Below are positions 51,993-61,358 of a DNA stretch of 64,000 nt, in pieces. How positions within the stretch are numbered: position 1 is the stretch's first letter; every line of letters begins with the position of its first letter. The notes below the pieces were generated by a model. The model saw only the letters and a program-made list of their open reading frames with translations, was not told the origin of the DNA and did no database searches. Source of the stretch: Pseudomonadota bacterium (GTDB taxonomy: Bacteria > Pseudomonadota > Gammaproteobacteria > Burkholderiales > Burkholderiaceae_C); NCBI GenBank assembly GCA_023387335.1, contig JAEWIF010000004.1, positions 1 through 64,000 of the forward strand, given 5' to 3'. The translations under genes were made by a program, and so were the position numbers.

Positions 51993-52194
51993 CTGAACCT
52001 TCCTTGTGTGCATGACGATTCCGTACGCGGTGGGCGTACAGCGAATCGACGTGCGCCGTCAGGCCAGATGAGACGTCGGGGGCTCAGTGCATCGAATCTT
52101 ACAACGACCCGCTCAAGTCAGCTCCATTTGAATGGCGCCGGGCTGCGGATGGGTAAGCGGTGCCAGGCGCGCAGCGTCGCCGGCCGGCCCTAGA

Positions 52195-52520
52195 CCGTGC
52201 TGGGCCGCTGAGCGCTATGAGCGGGAGCTGCGATGGGCCCGATGGCTGGGCGGACGCGGCTGGAACACGCGTGTTGCTTGCAACCAGTACGACCAGGTGA
52301 TCCACGCCGCGCTCGCGGCCCAGGGCGTCGCACTCGGCCACCTCGAACTGCTGCAGGACCAGCTCGCGGACGACGGACGCCGGCACGACTCGGAGCGATT
52401 ACTCGTACTGGTTGATCCAGTCCGACAAGAATCCGATCGACGACGTCCGCCAGGTGAAGTGGATCCTGGAGCTCGCGCAAGGCGTGGAGTGCCCCGTGGA
52501 GGCCTCAGGGCGGACGCTAG
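52195..52520 (+). pseudogene. LysR-type regulator remnant (GcvA-like C-terminus), frameshifted
   Basis: Two frames together read like the end of a GcvA-type LysR effector domain: NQYDQVIHAALAAQGVALGH, then after a frameshift near 52380 DYSYWLIQSDKNP and DDVRQVKWILELA. The N-terminal DNA-binding part is absent. Good evidence that a chromosomal-type regulator was broken up here, between accessory blocks. Confidence 0.65.
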
Positions 52521-52914
52521 CAGGCGGCTCCGACCGAGGAGCAAATGCCACCCTCTTCGAAGGAGAGCGAAACTCGCAAGACTGGCGGATCTCGATGCCG
52601 AAGGCCTCGCCATCCGTTCCAGATGGACGCTATAGCGATGTCCGCGACACCGCCGTCCAGCCGAGTTTCGAATACACCTCGACCTACCACTTCGCAGCCG
52701 GCAGTACAGCGAAGGCCCGTGGAACCGCGGGCCCTCCGTCTTGGCACGTTCCACTCAGGCGCCGGCGATCGACATTGCCAAGATAACAGAAGCGTCGTCC
52801 GCACGAGAAGCCCAATGGACAAGGGCTGCCCTTGGCGAAAAGGAGACATATCGAAAGCGCCCGCTCACTGCGACCGCCGGAGCCATGTTCCGTCATATGC
52901 GGCGCGGCGGCCTC
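52521..52914. other. Stretch without a supported gene
   Basis: About 390 bp downstream of the LysR remnant. The open frames are short, without ribosome sites or known motifs; it looks like degraded DNA. Confidence 0.4.
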
Positions 52915-53544
52915 CTACTGAGTTTCTGGCGGCAAAGGATCCAACAGGTCCTTCCGTCTGTAGTGAACGAGCCCGAGAGCAGTCTTCTGCGCTTCAAATA
53001 GCCTGAGGTCGCCTTTCTCCATCGAAAGCACGCGCGACGTTTCAGCGAACCTCCGGAAATATTCCGACTCCCGCGCCCCTTCGGCGTTGAGAAGCGCCTC
53101 CGAAGCGCGAATGGTCGTCGACGATTTGGGCCACACCCTTATGTTCCCGCCTCTCTTGTACATCGAGCCGTGCTTCGTCAACGCGACGCATTCGTAGCAG
53201 TATCGGGTATTCTTGTCGGGCAGCACGTCGTTAACAAGAAAGGAGTCGAATGCCTCTCCTCCTTGTCGCTCGACCTCGATGCGATCGCCGGGCTTGAACG
53301 GCGCGTAGAACATCGCATCTTGCCGCTGCACTTCCTCGAGACAGGCTTCCAGCAGCTTAACTATGCTCTGAGCGTGATCGACCGCGCGATGTCGGACCTG
53401 CACCTCGAGCGGGCAATCACGGCGGCCCTTCGTGGCTTCGAAAAAGTCGTCGTACTTGCGTCGCAGATCCGTCCGCGCCCGCCGGAGGTAGGTCTTCAGG
53501 CGCGCAAGTTGCTCGCCATGCGATAGGGGTTTCCGAGGGTACAT
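52915..53544 (-). CDS. Hypothetical protein
   Basis: 209 residues from ATG 53544. The N-terminal 90 residues are helical and basic (SHGEQLARLKTYLRRARTDL); the middle is beta-rich (PFKPGDRIEVERQG, then RYCYECVALTKHG), like a small SH3/PUA-type barrel. No assignment. Isolated, with about 500 bp of empty DNA upstream. Confidence 0.6.
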   Translation of the reverse strand: MYPRKPLSHGEQLARLKTYLRRARTDLRRKYDDFFEATKGRRDCPLEVQVRHRAVDHAQSIVKLLEACLEEVQRQDAMFYAPFKPGDRIEVERQGGEAFDSFLVNDVLPDKNTRYCYECVALTKHGSMYKRGGNIRVWPKSSTTIRASEALLNAEGARESEYFRRFAETSRVLSMEKGDLRLFEAQKTALGLVHYRRKDLLDPLPPETQ

Positions 53545-54044
53545 GCCCCACAGTGCCGCCTTCCCAATGCGCCCGTCAAGCTCGATTCACGGACCGATCG
53601 TCCGGCGGGAAAGGTCTGCTTCCGACCCTAAACGGAAGTCAAGGCGCGGGCTTATTTTCAAGCGCGGCGCCCTGGCCCAAGGCTCGCGTGTTCGCCGCGC
53701 GATCTTCAGCCTCCCGGCCGCAACCGCCTCGGCCAAGATTGCAACCCCGAGGCTTGGGAAGCTATTCATGACGCGACTGTTCCAACTTTCGGAGCCGCTG
53801 AGCTCTACGACTTCTCTACAGAACAGGGGGTAGAAGCACCTGCCCGTACGAGGTTGGCCTAGTCGAGCTCAACCATCGACAGCCAAATACCCTTCTTCTG
53901 CCACCCGCACCCGAAGTGCTGTTATCGGCCAAAACTACGGTTGGGATCATGTCTCAACACGTTCTCTTAGAACTGCCCTAAATTAGCACAGGCGCGCGAT
54001 CCAATCACGCGAGGCCATCGCGCGCTGAGCACTAGGAGGGTCCG
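53545..54044. other. Intergenic stretch; no gene seen
   Basis: 500 bp between divergent genes. Nothing recognisable apart from the likely promoters at each edge; TAGGAGGGTCCG close to 54044 is the ribosome site for the next gene. Confidence 0.45.
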
Positions 54045-55082
54045 ATGCTCTCAGCGGCTGAGTTGAACCAAATGGCGGCCGCCCAACGGGCTGCGGCTCA
54101 AGTCCAAGCTGCAGCTGAGCTCGAGCTGAAAGCGCGACGAGAGCGTGACGCTCGCCTTGAGAAAGCCCGGCAGGCTCGACTCGCCCGTCGGCGAGAAGTC
54201 CTATGGCGATCCCTCTATGCTGTCGCGGCCAAGGGTGAGACTCGGGCTGAGCTCGCAAACTTGGAAGTGCAAGACGTCGATTACCTCGCCTCCCAAGGTT
54301 TGAAGCCGGCGAGTCTCTTCAGGCGCTCGAAGCAGGCGCGCGGTGTCGCTAGCGAAATCCAGCGTGTATCCCACCAGCTTTCCACTCTCCAGAGCAAGCT
54401 AGCAAGCTGCGAGTCGAAAAGAATCTCACCGTCGTGGGATCCGCTCTTTGATTGGCTAGAGATTCACTCCTGGCTCGCCTACGCTTGCGACCTAGAACGT
54501 TGGTTTGGGCAGAACCTCGATTCGGTGCGTATATCTGACTTGAAAGACCTGCGGGATCTGCTTGCAACTGCCGCAGACTGCGCCAAGCGCACCAAGTATC
54601 CAGAGCGCCAAGAGGCGCTTCATCAACTGATCGCGCTGGTCCGGCTCTTCGAGAAACCTTTTTTGGCGCACCACCAGAAACAAGCAGAGCTTCGCAAGAA
54701 AATCGAGCAGCTGGAAACCGAACTTCAAGAGCTTGAATCAGATCCAAACTACACCAGACCCGAGGATGTTCAGTCACTACACGCGATGTCTTGGGGTGGC
54801 GCCCAACGTTCGACGTACAGAGCGCCCCCCGGAGAGCATAGCGTGTGGGGGCTTCGCTTCTTGTCCAGCGACGATGGTCAAGGAGTTCTGACCTGCTTAG
54901 GCAGCGCCGCGCTACAGGCGAACAACGACCGGAAGTCCGAAGTCTGTCGGACCGTGCATCCGTCTTACTTCTTCAACTCTGAAGCAATTTTTCATCTATG
55001 CGAAGGCATCAAGAGCTTAGGCTTCTCGGTTGAAGTCCGCGCGGCTGACTACCGAAGCTACGAGTTTCAATTGAGCTGGTAG
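54045..55082 (+). CDS. Coiled-coil protein of unknown function
   Basis: 345 residues, ATG 54045 with a strong AGGAGG site. Residues 5-60 are an Ala/Glu/Arg-rich coiled coil; a second coil lies at about 215-245 (KKIEQLETELQELE). The C-terminal 90 residues form a globular alpha/beta domain (VWGLRFLSSDDGQGVLTC, ending in SYEFQLSW). No known catalytic motif. Convergent with the glycine-zipper gene. Confidence 0.65.
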   Translation: MLSAAELNQMAAAQRAAAQVQAAAELELKARRERDARLEKARQARLARRREVLWRSLYAVAAKGETRAELANLEVQDVDYLASQGLKPASLFRRSKQARGVASEIQRVSHQLSTLQSKLASCESKRISPSWDPLFDWLEIHSWLAYACDLERWFGQNLDSVRISDLKDLRDLLATAADCAKRTKYPERQEALHQLIALVRLFEKPFLAHHQKQAELRKKIEQLETELQELESDPNYTRPEDVQSLHAMSWGGAQRSTYRAPPGEHSVWGLRFLSSDDGQGVLTCLGSAALQANNDRKSEVCRTVHPSYFFNSEAIFHLCEGIKSLGFSVEVRAADYRSYEFQLSW

Positions 55083-55208
55083 CTGGCCTTGCCAGCGCAC
55101 CTTCCGCAGCTCTGGTTCCTATGATCGGGAAGAGCGTCGCGTTGCGAACTGCAGCAAGTTGAGCCGTTCTGTCTGTGCAGAGACCGCAGTGTCGGACGCG
55201 GCACCGGC

Positions 55209-55682
55209 TTACTTGCCTGACAAGGCCCTCCGCACCTCGAGGTAGCGCTCCTCCGTGATCTGCTTGTTCGCGTGCAGCGTCTCCAACGTCTCGAGTTCTT
55301 CCTGACACTGCGAAGGCGTCAGGGAGCGGCAGCGCTTCTCGAGTTCGTCGGAGATCTCGGTGTCTTTGCGGCCGACCCACCAACCCGCGGCGGCCCCGAT
55401 TAACGCACCGGTAATCGGGCCTAGCACCGGAAGCGGCACGCCGGCGGCTCCGCCCATCGCAGCGCCTCCGAGGATCTTCTTGCCCTGCGCCGTGGATGCG
55501 AACTCTTTAGCTTGCTGCGTGGCGTACTCGGCGGCCTTGCTAGCACCTTCCATAGCGGCTTGGCCTGCTTTCTGCGCGGCGGGAGTCACGCGGTCCGCCA
55601 TCTGCGTTGCGGCCGTCTTCATTTTGCCAGCGGCCTCTTCCACCGCTCTCCTGCCCTTTGCCAACTTGTCCCTGATCGCCAT
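55209..55682 (-). CDS. Glycine-zipper membrane-associated protein
   Basis: 157 residues from ATG 55682 (GGAGG 8 bp upstream). The first 80 residues are an amphipathic helix (MADRVTPAAQKAGQAAMEGASK); 85-115 form a Gly/Ala-rich glycine zipper (GGAAMGGAAG, then GPITGALIGAAAGWW), a segment that often inserts in membranes. The C-terminus is a short helical domain with a SHOCT-like ending (LETLHANKQITEERYLEVRRAL). Role unknown. Confidence 0.68.
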   Translation of the reverse strand: MAIRDKLAKGRRAVEEAAGKMKTAATQMADRVTPAAQKAGQAAMEGASKAAEYATQQAKEFASTAQGKKILGGAAMGGAAGVPLPVLGPITGALIGAAAGWWVGRKDTEISDELEKRCRSLTPSQCQEELETLETLHANKQITEERYLEVRRALSGK

Positions 55683-55886
55683 CGGGCGGCCCTCCATTTT
55701 GGCGTCATCGTACCGGGTCGCGAAGCCCCGCCAACCTGCCACTTCCACGGCATCAACACTCAATGGCTGTTTATGGCCGGAAGCAGTCGAAACCAGCAGT
55801 CGAACGGCAACAGCCGCTGCGGAACAACGACCTGCAAGGCCAGGAGAGCTCAGATTAGCTGCGCCTGCGATCGACGCTTCGCAAGC

Positions 55887-56483
55887 TCACTGACTTGCTT
55901 CGGGTTCTTGCAGCCTTGCTCGCAGGAACCTTGGGCCGCCACTCAAGAGCCTGCTACGGTCGATGAGTTTTCCCGTGAACTGGAAGTCTCTGTCTATGCG
56001 TACGATCAGCAGCTGCTCAAAGTCGCCTTGACGCTTGACGAGAACATGGTCGTTGCTCTTCTCGGGCGAGATGGTTTTCACCTCAACGAGCTTGCCAGCG
56101 ATGCTGCCATCTGACCCCGGGTGATGTGTCCCATGGCGGCAGAGCCCAAACTTGATCTCTGCGTAGATTTCTCCGAGCTCGCCCCAAATCTGCAGGTACC
56201 TGCCGGTGTTCCTGAAGTGCCGCTCGGCGCAGTCAAGCAAGTCCTCAAGGATTTCCGCCTGCGCCAGTATCGAGCGCGGGAATCCGTCCCTACTCCGAAG
56301 CTGTCCCCTAGGATTGAGCGAACTGCAGGTGTCCGGCGCAAGGTCCTCAAGCTCGGCGTCGATCCACTCCCTGCTGAGGTAAGCCTCCTCCCAAGGCGCG
56401 TAACCCACGGCGGCTGCGTCGGCGATTTCTTCGGGGCTAAAACCCCGAGCGTGCATTTCATGCAGAAAGTCCCAGTCGCTCAT
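55887..56483 (-). CDS. Putative PD-(D/E)XK nuclease-like protein
   Basis: 198 residues, ATG 56483 with GGGGAGGA upstream. The C-terminal half has the layout of a restriction-endonuclease fold: GELGEIYAEIKFG, then HPGSDGSIAGKLVEVKTIS (Asp, then Glu-x-Lys), as in DUF6998-type proteins. The N-terminal 90 residues are helical. An orphan nuclease of this size may be a restriction enzyme or an accessory of a defence system; no methylase lies next to it. Confidence 0.62.
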   Translation of the reverse strand: MSDWDFLHEMHARGFSPEEIADAAAVGYAPWEEAYLSREWIDAELEDLAPDTCSSLNPRGQLRSRDGFPRSILAQAEILEDLLDCAERHFRNTGRYLQIWGELGEIYAEIKFGLCRHGTHHPGSDGSIAGKLVEVKTISPEKSNDHVLVKRQGDFEQLLIVRIDRDFQFTGKLIDRSRLLSGGPRFLRARLQEPEASQ

Positions 56484-56655
56484 CGCGTTCCTCCCCTCAC
56501 GTTCGCTCTACACCGGCTTCGCCCCGCATGCCAGGCGTCAGCCTGGATCTTGCCAGTCACGCAACTCGGTGAACGAGTTCGCAGCTCTCCTCGACGGCGG
56601 CCTGCGTTTTGGCCCCGTTCAGGCGTGCCCGGCGACCGCTATCGGCGAAAAGCCG

Positions 56656-57069
56656 TCAATGAGGCCGAAACGACCCAAACACGATGACGGCCAGTCCGAA
56701 GGCAGCTTGCATCGCGAAAAGAACCCGGAAGGCGATCGTGTATCTCACGATACCTGCGTGCCGACCCGCGTCCCGTGCGAAGAGGCGCGAATGCTCTGAA
56801 AACCGCTTCTCGTACTCTTTGAGTCCAGGTACCGCGAGCTTTAACAGACTCTGACTGCGCGCATCGACGATTGCGAACACGAGCGACAGGACGACGATGA
56901 AGATGCCGATAACGACGAATACCCAGCCAGGCAGTGACTTCTCCAGCGCCGCGAAGAAGCCGCCGTTCGCAAAGACAGAAAACACGACGAAGAAGTTGAA
57001 AGCCTTGAGTCTCTGCTCCGCGTTGAACACGAAGTGCTGCCAGAGGTAGTCCCGCTCTTCAGTGTCCAT
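56656..57069 (-). CDS. Small membrane protein with three predicted helices
   Basis: 137 residues. Hydrophobic segments at about 23-42, 49-68 and 112-132, with a charged cytosolic loop between the second and third. The layout resembles small defence-island membrane proteins (SLATT or RipA-like types), where oligomers may form pores, but no signature settles it. It lies between an orphan nuclease-like gene and the small protein at 57341. Confidence 0.62.
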   Translation of the reverse strand: MDTEERDYLWQHFVFNAEQRLKAFNFFVVFSVFANGGFFAALEKSLPGWVFVVIGIFIVVLSLVFAIVDARSQSLLKLAVPGLKEYEKRFSEHSRLFARDAGRHAGIVRYTIAFRVLFAMQAAFGLAVIVFGSFRPH

Positions 57070-57340
57070 GCGTCACTCTAATGTGGAGAACCAGGCTCGT
57101 GCAAGCAAGCTGACATCTGCTTGGGCGTCCGTGACTCCTCCGGGGCGGCCCTTGGCCGCAAGCGCACATCGCTCAGTAGGGCAACGTCGCCGATACGCGC
57201 ACTCGACTTACAGTTGCCCACATTGATCCAGCCCAACTGATCCAGCCCAACGCGAACTTTCAGTATACCTTCAGGGTGCTCAATTTTTGAGCAAACGATG
57301 TGGCTCTATATGGGTGCATCTCCCTCTGGAAGGAAACTAG

Positions 57341-57679
57341 ATGCTCAATTTTGACCTCCGCTGGCACTTCGGCCAAGGCTTCTATCTGCTCGTAATCGCG
57401 AGGCGGGTCGGCCGGGCCCGGGGATTGAACGATCAGCAAATCCGCGAGATGCTAGACGCCATGAAGGGCGGCGAATGCTACGAGCACATGCTGGACGCAC
57501 TCGAGCGCTGGCTGCCCAATACCTTCGAGTTGCTGGGCGACCCACGTCAAGGCGCAGGCCGTTCGGATCCCAGCCCGATCGTTCACGCTGTGCCCGCGGA
57601 ACTCGAGGACCTGATGAATCCAGAAGTCTTTGTAGCGGAGATGACTGAGATGAATGCGGCGGGCCTTCTTCGCTTCTGA
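57341..57679 (+). CDS. Small conserved helical protein, paralogue of the gene at 39820
   Basis: 112 residues, ATG 57341 with GGAAGGAA at good spacing. Clearly related to the product of 39820-40152 (shared LLxxAxRxxRxRGxxD core, DPR motif and GLL near the end). Followed at once by a strong terminator, so it is a single-gene unit. Function unknown; duplicated in the same accessory region. Confidence 0.7.
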   Translation: MLNFDLRWHFGQGFYLLVIARRVGRARGLNDQQIREMLDAMKGGECYEHMLDALERWLPNTFELLGDPRQGAGRSDPSPIVHAVPAELEDLMNPEVFVAEMTEMNAAGLLRF

Positions 57680-57709
57680 CCTGCACTAACTCCCCCATTA
57701 CCCGCTCGC

Positions 57710-57741
57710 GCCGCTACTCCGAGTAGCGGCAGTGTTTTTTT
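57710..57741 (+). terminator. Rho-independent terminator
   Basis: Perfect 9-bp stem GCCGCTACT (57710-57718) and AGTAGCGGC (57722-57730) with a 3-base loop, followed by seven T at 57735-57741. It ends the small gene at 57341 and, being nearly symmetric, may also stop the viperin operon coming from the right. Confidence 0.88.
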
Positions 57742-57820
57742 GTGAGCAACAGAAACGACAGTTGCGGTCCCTTCCCCTGCGGCGCCATAGCCGATGGACA
57801 GGAAGTCTCTCCCCGGCTGT

Positions 57821-58054
57821 TCAGTTGGTCGCCATCTCTCTCTCCACAGAAGCGGCCAACGCGCCAACCCGCTTCAGGTCACGTTCGAAGTTCTTCACCG
57901 TCCGAATGTCACTGGGCGTGCCCGGAATCACGACAAACAAGCCGGAGTTCGGCGGCCGCAAGAGTCCGTGCTTCTTACCTCGCCGGTACGTCCAGTCAAG
58001 TTGGACGTAGCTTCGAACGATCTCGCGGATCTCCTTCGAGCACGAGTACCTCAT
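57821..58054 (-). CDS. HicA-like small protein coupled to viperin
   Basis: 77 residues. It overlaps the viperin stop (ATGA), so it is translated with it. The pattern RRGKKHGLLRPPNSG then VVIPGTPSD and a helical RDLKRVG end follows the HicA double-stranded-RNA-binding fold, including the histidine that is catalytic in HicA mRNA interferases. No HicB antitoxin is next to it. Either a toxin-like effector held in check by viperin or its product, or an RNA-binding helper. Inference only. Confidence 0.6.
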   Translation of the reverse strand: MRYSCSKEIREIVRSYVQLDWTYRRGKKHGLLRPPNSGLFVVIPGTPSDIRTVKNFERDLKRVGALAASVEREMATN

Positions 58055-58935
58055 GCCGCGATCTCGCCGCGCGCGTACCTCGCCTGGAACTTCACTGCGG
58101 ACCAGCCAATGGTCTTGAACGCTTCTTTCGCGCCGACTTCCAGAATGGGAGGACTGTAGTCATAGCCAGGTGTCCCCTTGCGGTTCTGGAAAAAGCGTCC
58201 GGACGGATCGATCATGATGTACGAGCCGGTCATGTGCTCCGTGTCCTCGACCGACATCACATCGGCCAAGGCGGCATGCCGCTGGACGAAAGCACAAAAC
58301 TGCGCAGGCGTGACTTGCAGGTCGTGGCTGACCACCGGCAGCATCCTCAGGACCTTCCAGCGTCGGGGCGACAAAGCCCGAATCGCGCCAGCCAGATCCT
58401 CCTCCCAGTTGGCGGCGCAGACCACGGTGTTGATCTTCAGCTCCAACGCCGGATTCGCGCATCGCGCCAGCGCCACATGGTCCTCAAGCATCTCGAAATT
58501 CAGCTGACGACCCGACTGGTTCTGACGTCCAATCGCCGCGAGGACCTCCGGTCGGACCGAGTCGATGCTCAATCCCAGGACCGACAGGTGCGGGGCCAGT
58601 TCGGTCATCCAGCGCGCGCTCAAGCGACTGCCATTGGAGATCAGCGACACGTCGAACCCGATCGCCCGCGCCAGCTTTGCGGCCGCCAACAACCTTTCAG
58701 CATGAAGCAGCGGCTCGCCTCCAGCAAAATTGAGCCGCGGCCTGGCGATCCCGCCTCCGAAACGGGCGTACAGCGAGGTGAGCAATGACCGCGTGGCGAA
58801 AGGATCGCGAATCAGATCCTCCGGGCTGGGGCCGTCCCATTTCGCATAGCAATATCCGCAGTGGTAGTTGCACGCCTCCGTGACGTGCCAGTTGATGACG
58901 ATCGGCTGCTCGCTGCCGGGAAGGGTGACGTTCAT
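58051..58935 (-). CDS. Prokaryotic viperin (pVip), antiviral radical SAM enzyme
   Basis: 294 residues from ATG 58935 (GGAG upstream); a much longer open frame upstream is not coding. Radical SAM core: CNYHCGYC (C22, C26, C29) for the 4Fe-4S cluster, NFAGGEP (71-75) for AdoMet. The C-terminal signature matches viperins: ELKINTVV, RRWKVLRMLPV, then SYIMIDPSGRFFQNRKG (NRKG at 251-254) and ILEVGAKEAF. Viperins convert nucleotides to 3'-deoxy-3',4'-didehydro forms that stop viral polymerases. Many bacterial viperins sit beside a nucleotide kinase; here instead a HicA-like gene is coupled downstream. Divergent from a large unknown gene (243 bp). Confidence 0.9.
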   Translation of the reverse strand: MNVTLPGSEQPIVINWHVTEACNYHCGYCYAKWDGPSPEDLIRDPFATRSLLTSLYARFGGGIARPRLNFAGGEPLLHAERLLAAAKLARAIGFDVSLISNGSRLSARWMTELAPHLSVLGLSIDSVRPEVLAAIGRQNQSGRQLNFEMLEDHVALARCANPALELKINTVVCAANWEEDLAGAIRALSPRRWKVLRMLPVVSHDLQVTPAQFCAFVQRHAALADVMSVEDTEHMTGSYIMIDPSGRFFQNRKGTPGYDYSPPILEVGAKEAFKTIGWSAVKFQARYARGEIAA

Positions 58936-59178
58936 GGAATCTCCGTTGAATGGGTCCGCGAACTGTCCCGGGAAGCGCTCCCCGCGCATACGAAACTGGC
59001 CGCCCGCTCCCCCCTTTCCCACGGAGTCGGCCCTTGTCGTCCTCCACCGAATGCGTCGAGGTAGGTTTGCCCGCCTGCAGGTCAGTTGGCCGGGATTGGG
59101 AGGGTGTGGGAAGCGAGTTTCCTCGCCCAATTTCCGCGCCCGGCGCAAGCTCCGAACCCACAACTCGCAAATCCGCAC

Positions 59179-61101
59179 ATGGCAGCCATTCCGAACTTGG
59201 AAACCCTCCTTCTCTCCGTCCACGCCGCACTAGGCTGCCCCGCGCCTAGGAAGAAGCAGGAATTGAAGGACCTGAAGCGACCCTTCGACATTCACCTGCG
59301 GGAACTTGGGCAGTTGGTGGACGACATCCTTTCCGAAATGGGGCTGGCCCCCCGGGCAAGCTTTGATGCCTTGGGCAACCTGGAGGAGTTCGGCCACTTT
59401 CACAAGACGCTCGAGGTTGCCACGTGGACGTTCGGCGCCGAGTTTCGCCAAGTCATGTGGGACCTTCTGGCCTGCGTCTATGTCCCCGGCTTGGCTCGGC
59501 GCGTGGCGTTCTGGCATCTGGCGGCGCCGAGCGATCCGGACATGCCGGGCGGGGACTTCTGGTACCTCCCCCAAGTCGACCCGACAGGAGAGCAGCCCCG
59601 GCTTCGCATGCCGCTGGCGGGCGTGTTGGACTGGCTCGAAGATCTTCTCGGGCAACCTGTGCACAAGGCAACCCAGACCTGGCCCGATCCAAAGGTGGAT
59701 GCCGAATCCGTCAAGCGGTCGCTGGCCAAGTGGCGCGAGGGCGATGTTCCGCGACGAGAGAACATCGAGCGCTACTTCGCCGAGGGGACACGCCTAGTGT
59801 TTCATGGTTGCCTGCGCCTGGAGAAGGATTGGTCGGCGGCCCCGGCACTCTGTGCAGTTCAGTCCTTTATGCGGCGCAAAGGCCTCACCGCTGACGATCT
59901 CAGGTTGCAGATCCCCATGACGGCACCCCACAGCATCGAGGCCGTGCTGGAAGGGCATGGGACAACGAAGGACGTCAGCCGCTTCCTGTCGCTGGTCAAC
60001 GCTCGGTATGGACAGCCAAGTCTGCGAACAATCCGGCGTCGGCTGCTCGTTGCGCGCGCGACGCAGCACGCCTACGTTTCACTCCACCAGTTGCTCTGCC
60101 CAGCCACGTCCCTTCACGAAACAGACGCCAAGCGGAACAAGGTCATGCAGCTGGTGGGCATCTATGGTGGCATCTACAACATCACCCTGCGCGCTTGGTC
60201 CGTCAGCAAGGATTGGAGGGAGCAGGACGCCTGGTTCGAGCAGCGTTTGGCGCCGTGGGATCGCAGAGACCTGTTTCTGTCAATCTTGCCTTCAAAGCGT
60301 CGCGAGGGAGCGTTGGAACTGGCTCACCTCTTATCCAAGCGCTTCGGGGCCATGGAGCCGGGAGCTCCTTTGGAAGATTGGGCCGCGACCGATCCGAAGG
60401 ATTTGGCCCCACTGCTAGAGCGCAAGAAGCAGCAGTTCGCGCGCGAGATGAATGACCTCGCGGACTACGAGCGGCTTGTCGAATCGCTGTGCAGGCACCC
60501 GGCTGCGGAAGCGCTGCAGACCACGACAAATTACAACGCCGTTGGTCTGCTCGCCTCCAACCAGCGTGCGGAACCTTCCCTGCGTTACCTCGCAGTCCAA
60601 CGCATGCGTGAGCTCCCTTCAACGGATGCTCAGAAGCTGGATGGAATCCTCGTCGAACTGGACTTGCACCTTAACAGTCTGCTGAGTGATGCATCTGCGG
60701 ACACTCGTGAGCGGGTCGAGGGACTGCTCGAGGAAGCGGAGTCAAACCCTGCCCGCGAACGACGCAAGCCCCAGCTTCTCAACGCACGCGCCAAGCATCA
60801 TCTGAGGAGCAACGAGTTTCACCAAGCGCGCGTCGTCCTTGCAGATGCATTGCAGGCATCCCTCGGGGACAGCTGCGGCGATCTTCCCGGCTTCATTGCC
60901 CGCGATGCCTTCGCTCTGGATTGCGCTGTCAAGCCCAATGGGTTCAGTGTCAAGAACTGCGAACGCTACTGGCGCCTGATGCTGAGCTTCGCCATTACTT
61001 CCGGACCAGAGCTCTCCCTCGAAGAAGCCGCACGGCGACTGGAACCGTACTTCTGGGAGGACTTCTACCGTCCGTATCCGGGGCTGGAGCGGCCCGCATA
61101 A
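59179..61101 (+). CDS. Large protein of unknown function divergent from viperin
   Basis: 640 residues from ATG 59179 (MAAIPNLETLLLSV). Predominantly helical; a TPR-like region near the C-terminus (LNARAKHHLRSNEFHQARVV). Conserved-looking segments include VFHGCLRLEKDW and VNARYGQPSLRTIRRRLL. No catalytic motif is recognised. It shares an upstream region with viperin and leads a same-strand set with the zincin-like and DUF2971 genes, which suggests, but does not show, a joint role in defence. Confidence 0.72.
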   Translation: MAAIPNLETLLLSVHAALGCPAPRKKQELKDLKRPFDIHLRELGQLVDDILSEMGLAPRASFDALGNLEEFGHFHKTLEVATWTFGAEFRQVMWDLLACVYVPGLARRVAFWHLAAPSDPDMPGGDFWYLPQVDPTGEQPRLRMPLAGVLDWLEDLLGQPVHKATQTWPDPKVDAESVKRSLAKWREGDVPRRENIERYFAEGTRLVFHGCLRLEKDWSAAPALCAVQSFMRRKGLTADDLRLQIPMTAPHSIEAVLEGHGTTKDVSRFLSLVNARYGQPSLRTIRRRLLVARATQHAYVSLHQLLCPATSLHETDAKRNKVMQLVGIYGGIYNITLRAWSVSKDWREQDAWFEQRLAPWDRRDLFLSILPSKRREGALELAHLLSKRFGAMEPGAPLEDWAATDPKDLAPLLERKKQQFAREMNDLADYERLVESLCRHPAAEALQTTTNYNAVGLLASNQRAEPSLRYLAVQRMRELPSTDAQKLDGILVELDLHLNSLLSDASADTRERVEGLLEEAESNPARERRKPQLLNARAKHHLRSNEFHQARVVLADALQASLGDSCGDLPGFIARDAFALDCAVKPNGFSVKNCERYWRLMLSFAITSGPELSLEEAARRLEPYFWEDFYRPYPGLERPA

Positions 61102-61358
61102 AGCATGTGGGTATTGCTCACTACCTTCAGGCGACACCCGTGACTTGGATCGCCAGGGTTGCCGTTGCGGGCAAGGGCATATCACCTCCAAGGCAAGATC
61201 GCTATCGAAAGCTTTGTGGGGCATCAAGGGAAGCAAGCCAATCCTTCTAAGGATCGATAGGGCGGCTGCTTCCGGAACCCAAAGCGAACCCCGCAGCAAG
61301 ACTGGCAGCCACTTGGGGCTCCGGATAGGATGGCGTTCTCAGAAAGTGAGTATTCAAC
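61102..61358. other. Short intergenic stretch; no gene seen
   Basis: About 260 bp without a supported gene. Confidence 0.4.

Noticed and set aside
57742..58788. 348-codon plus-strand frame
   Set aside because: Antisense to viperin and the HicA-like gene; translation lacks any known pattern.
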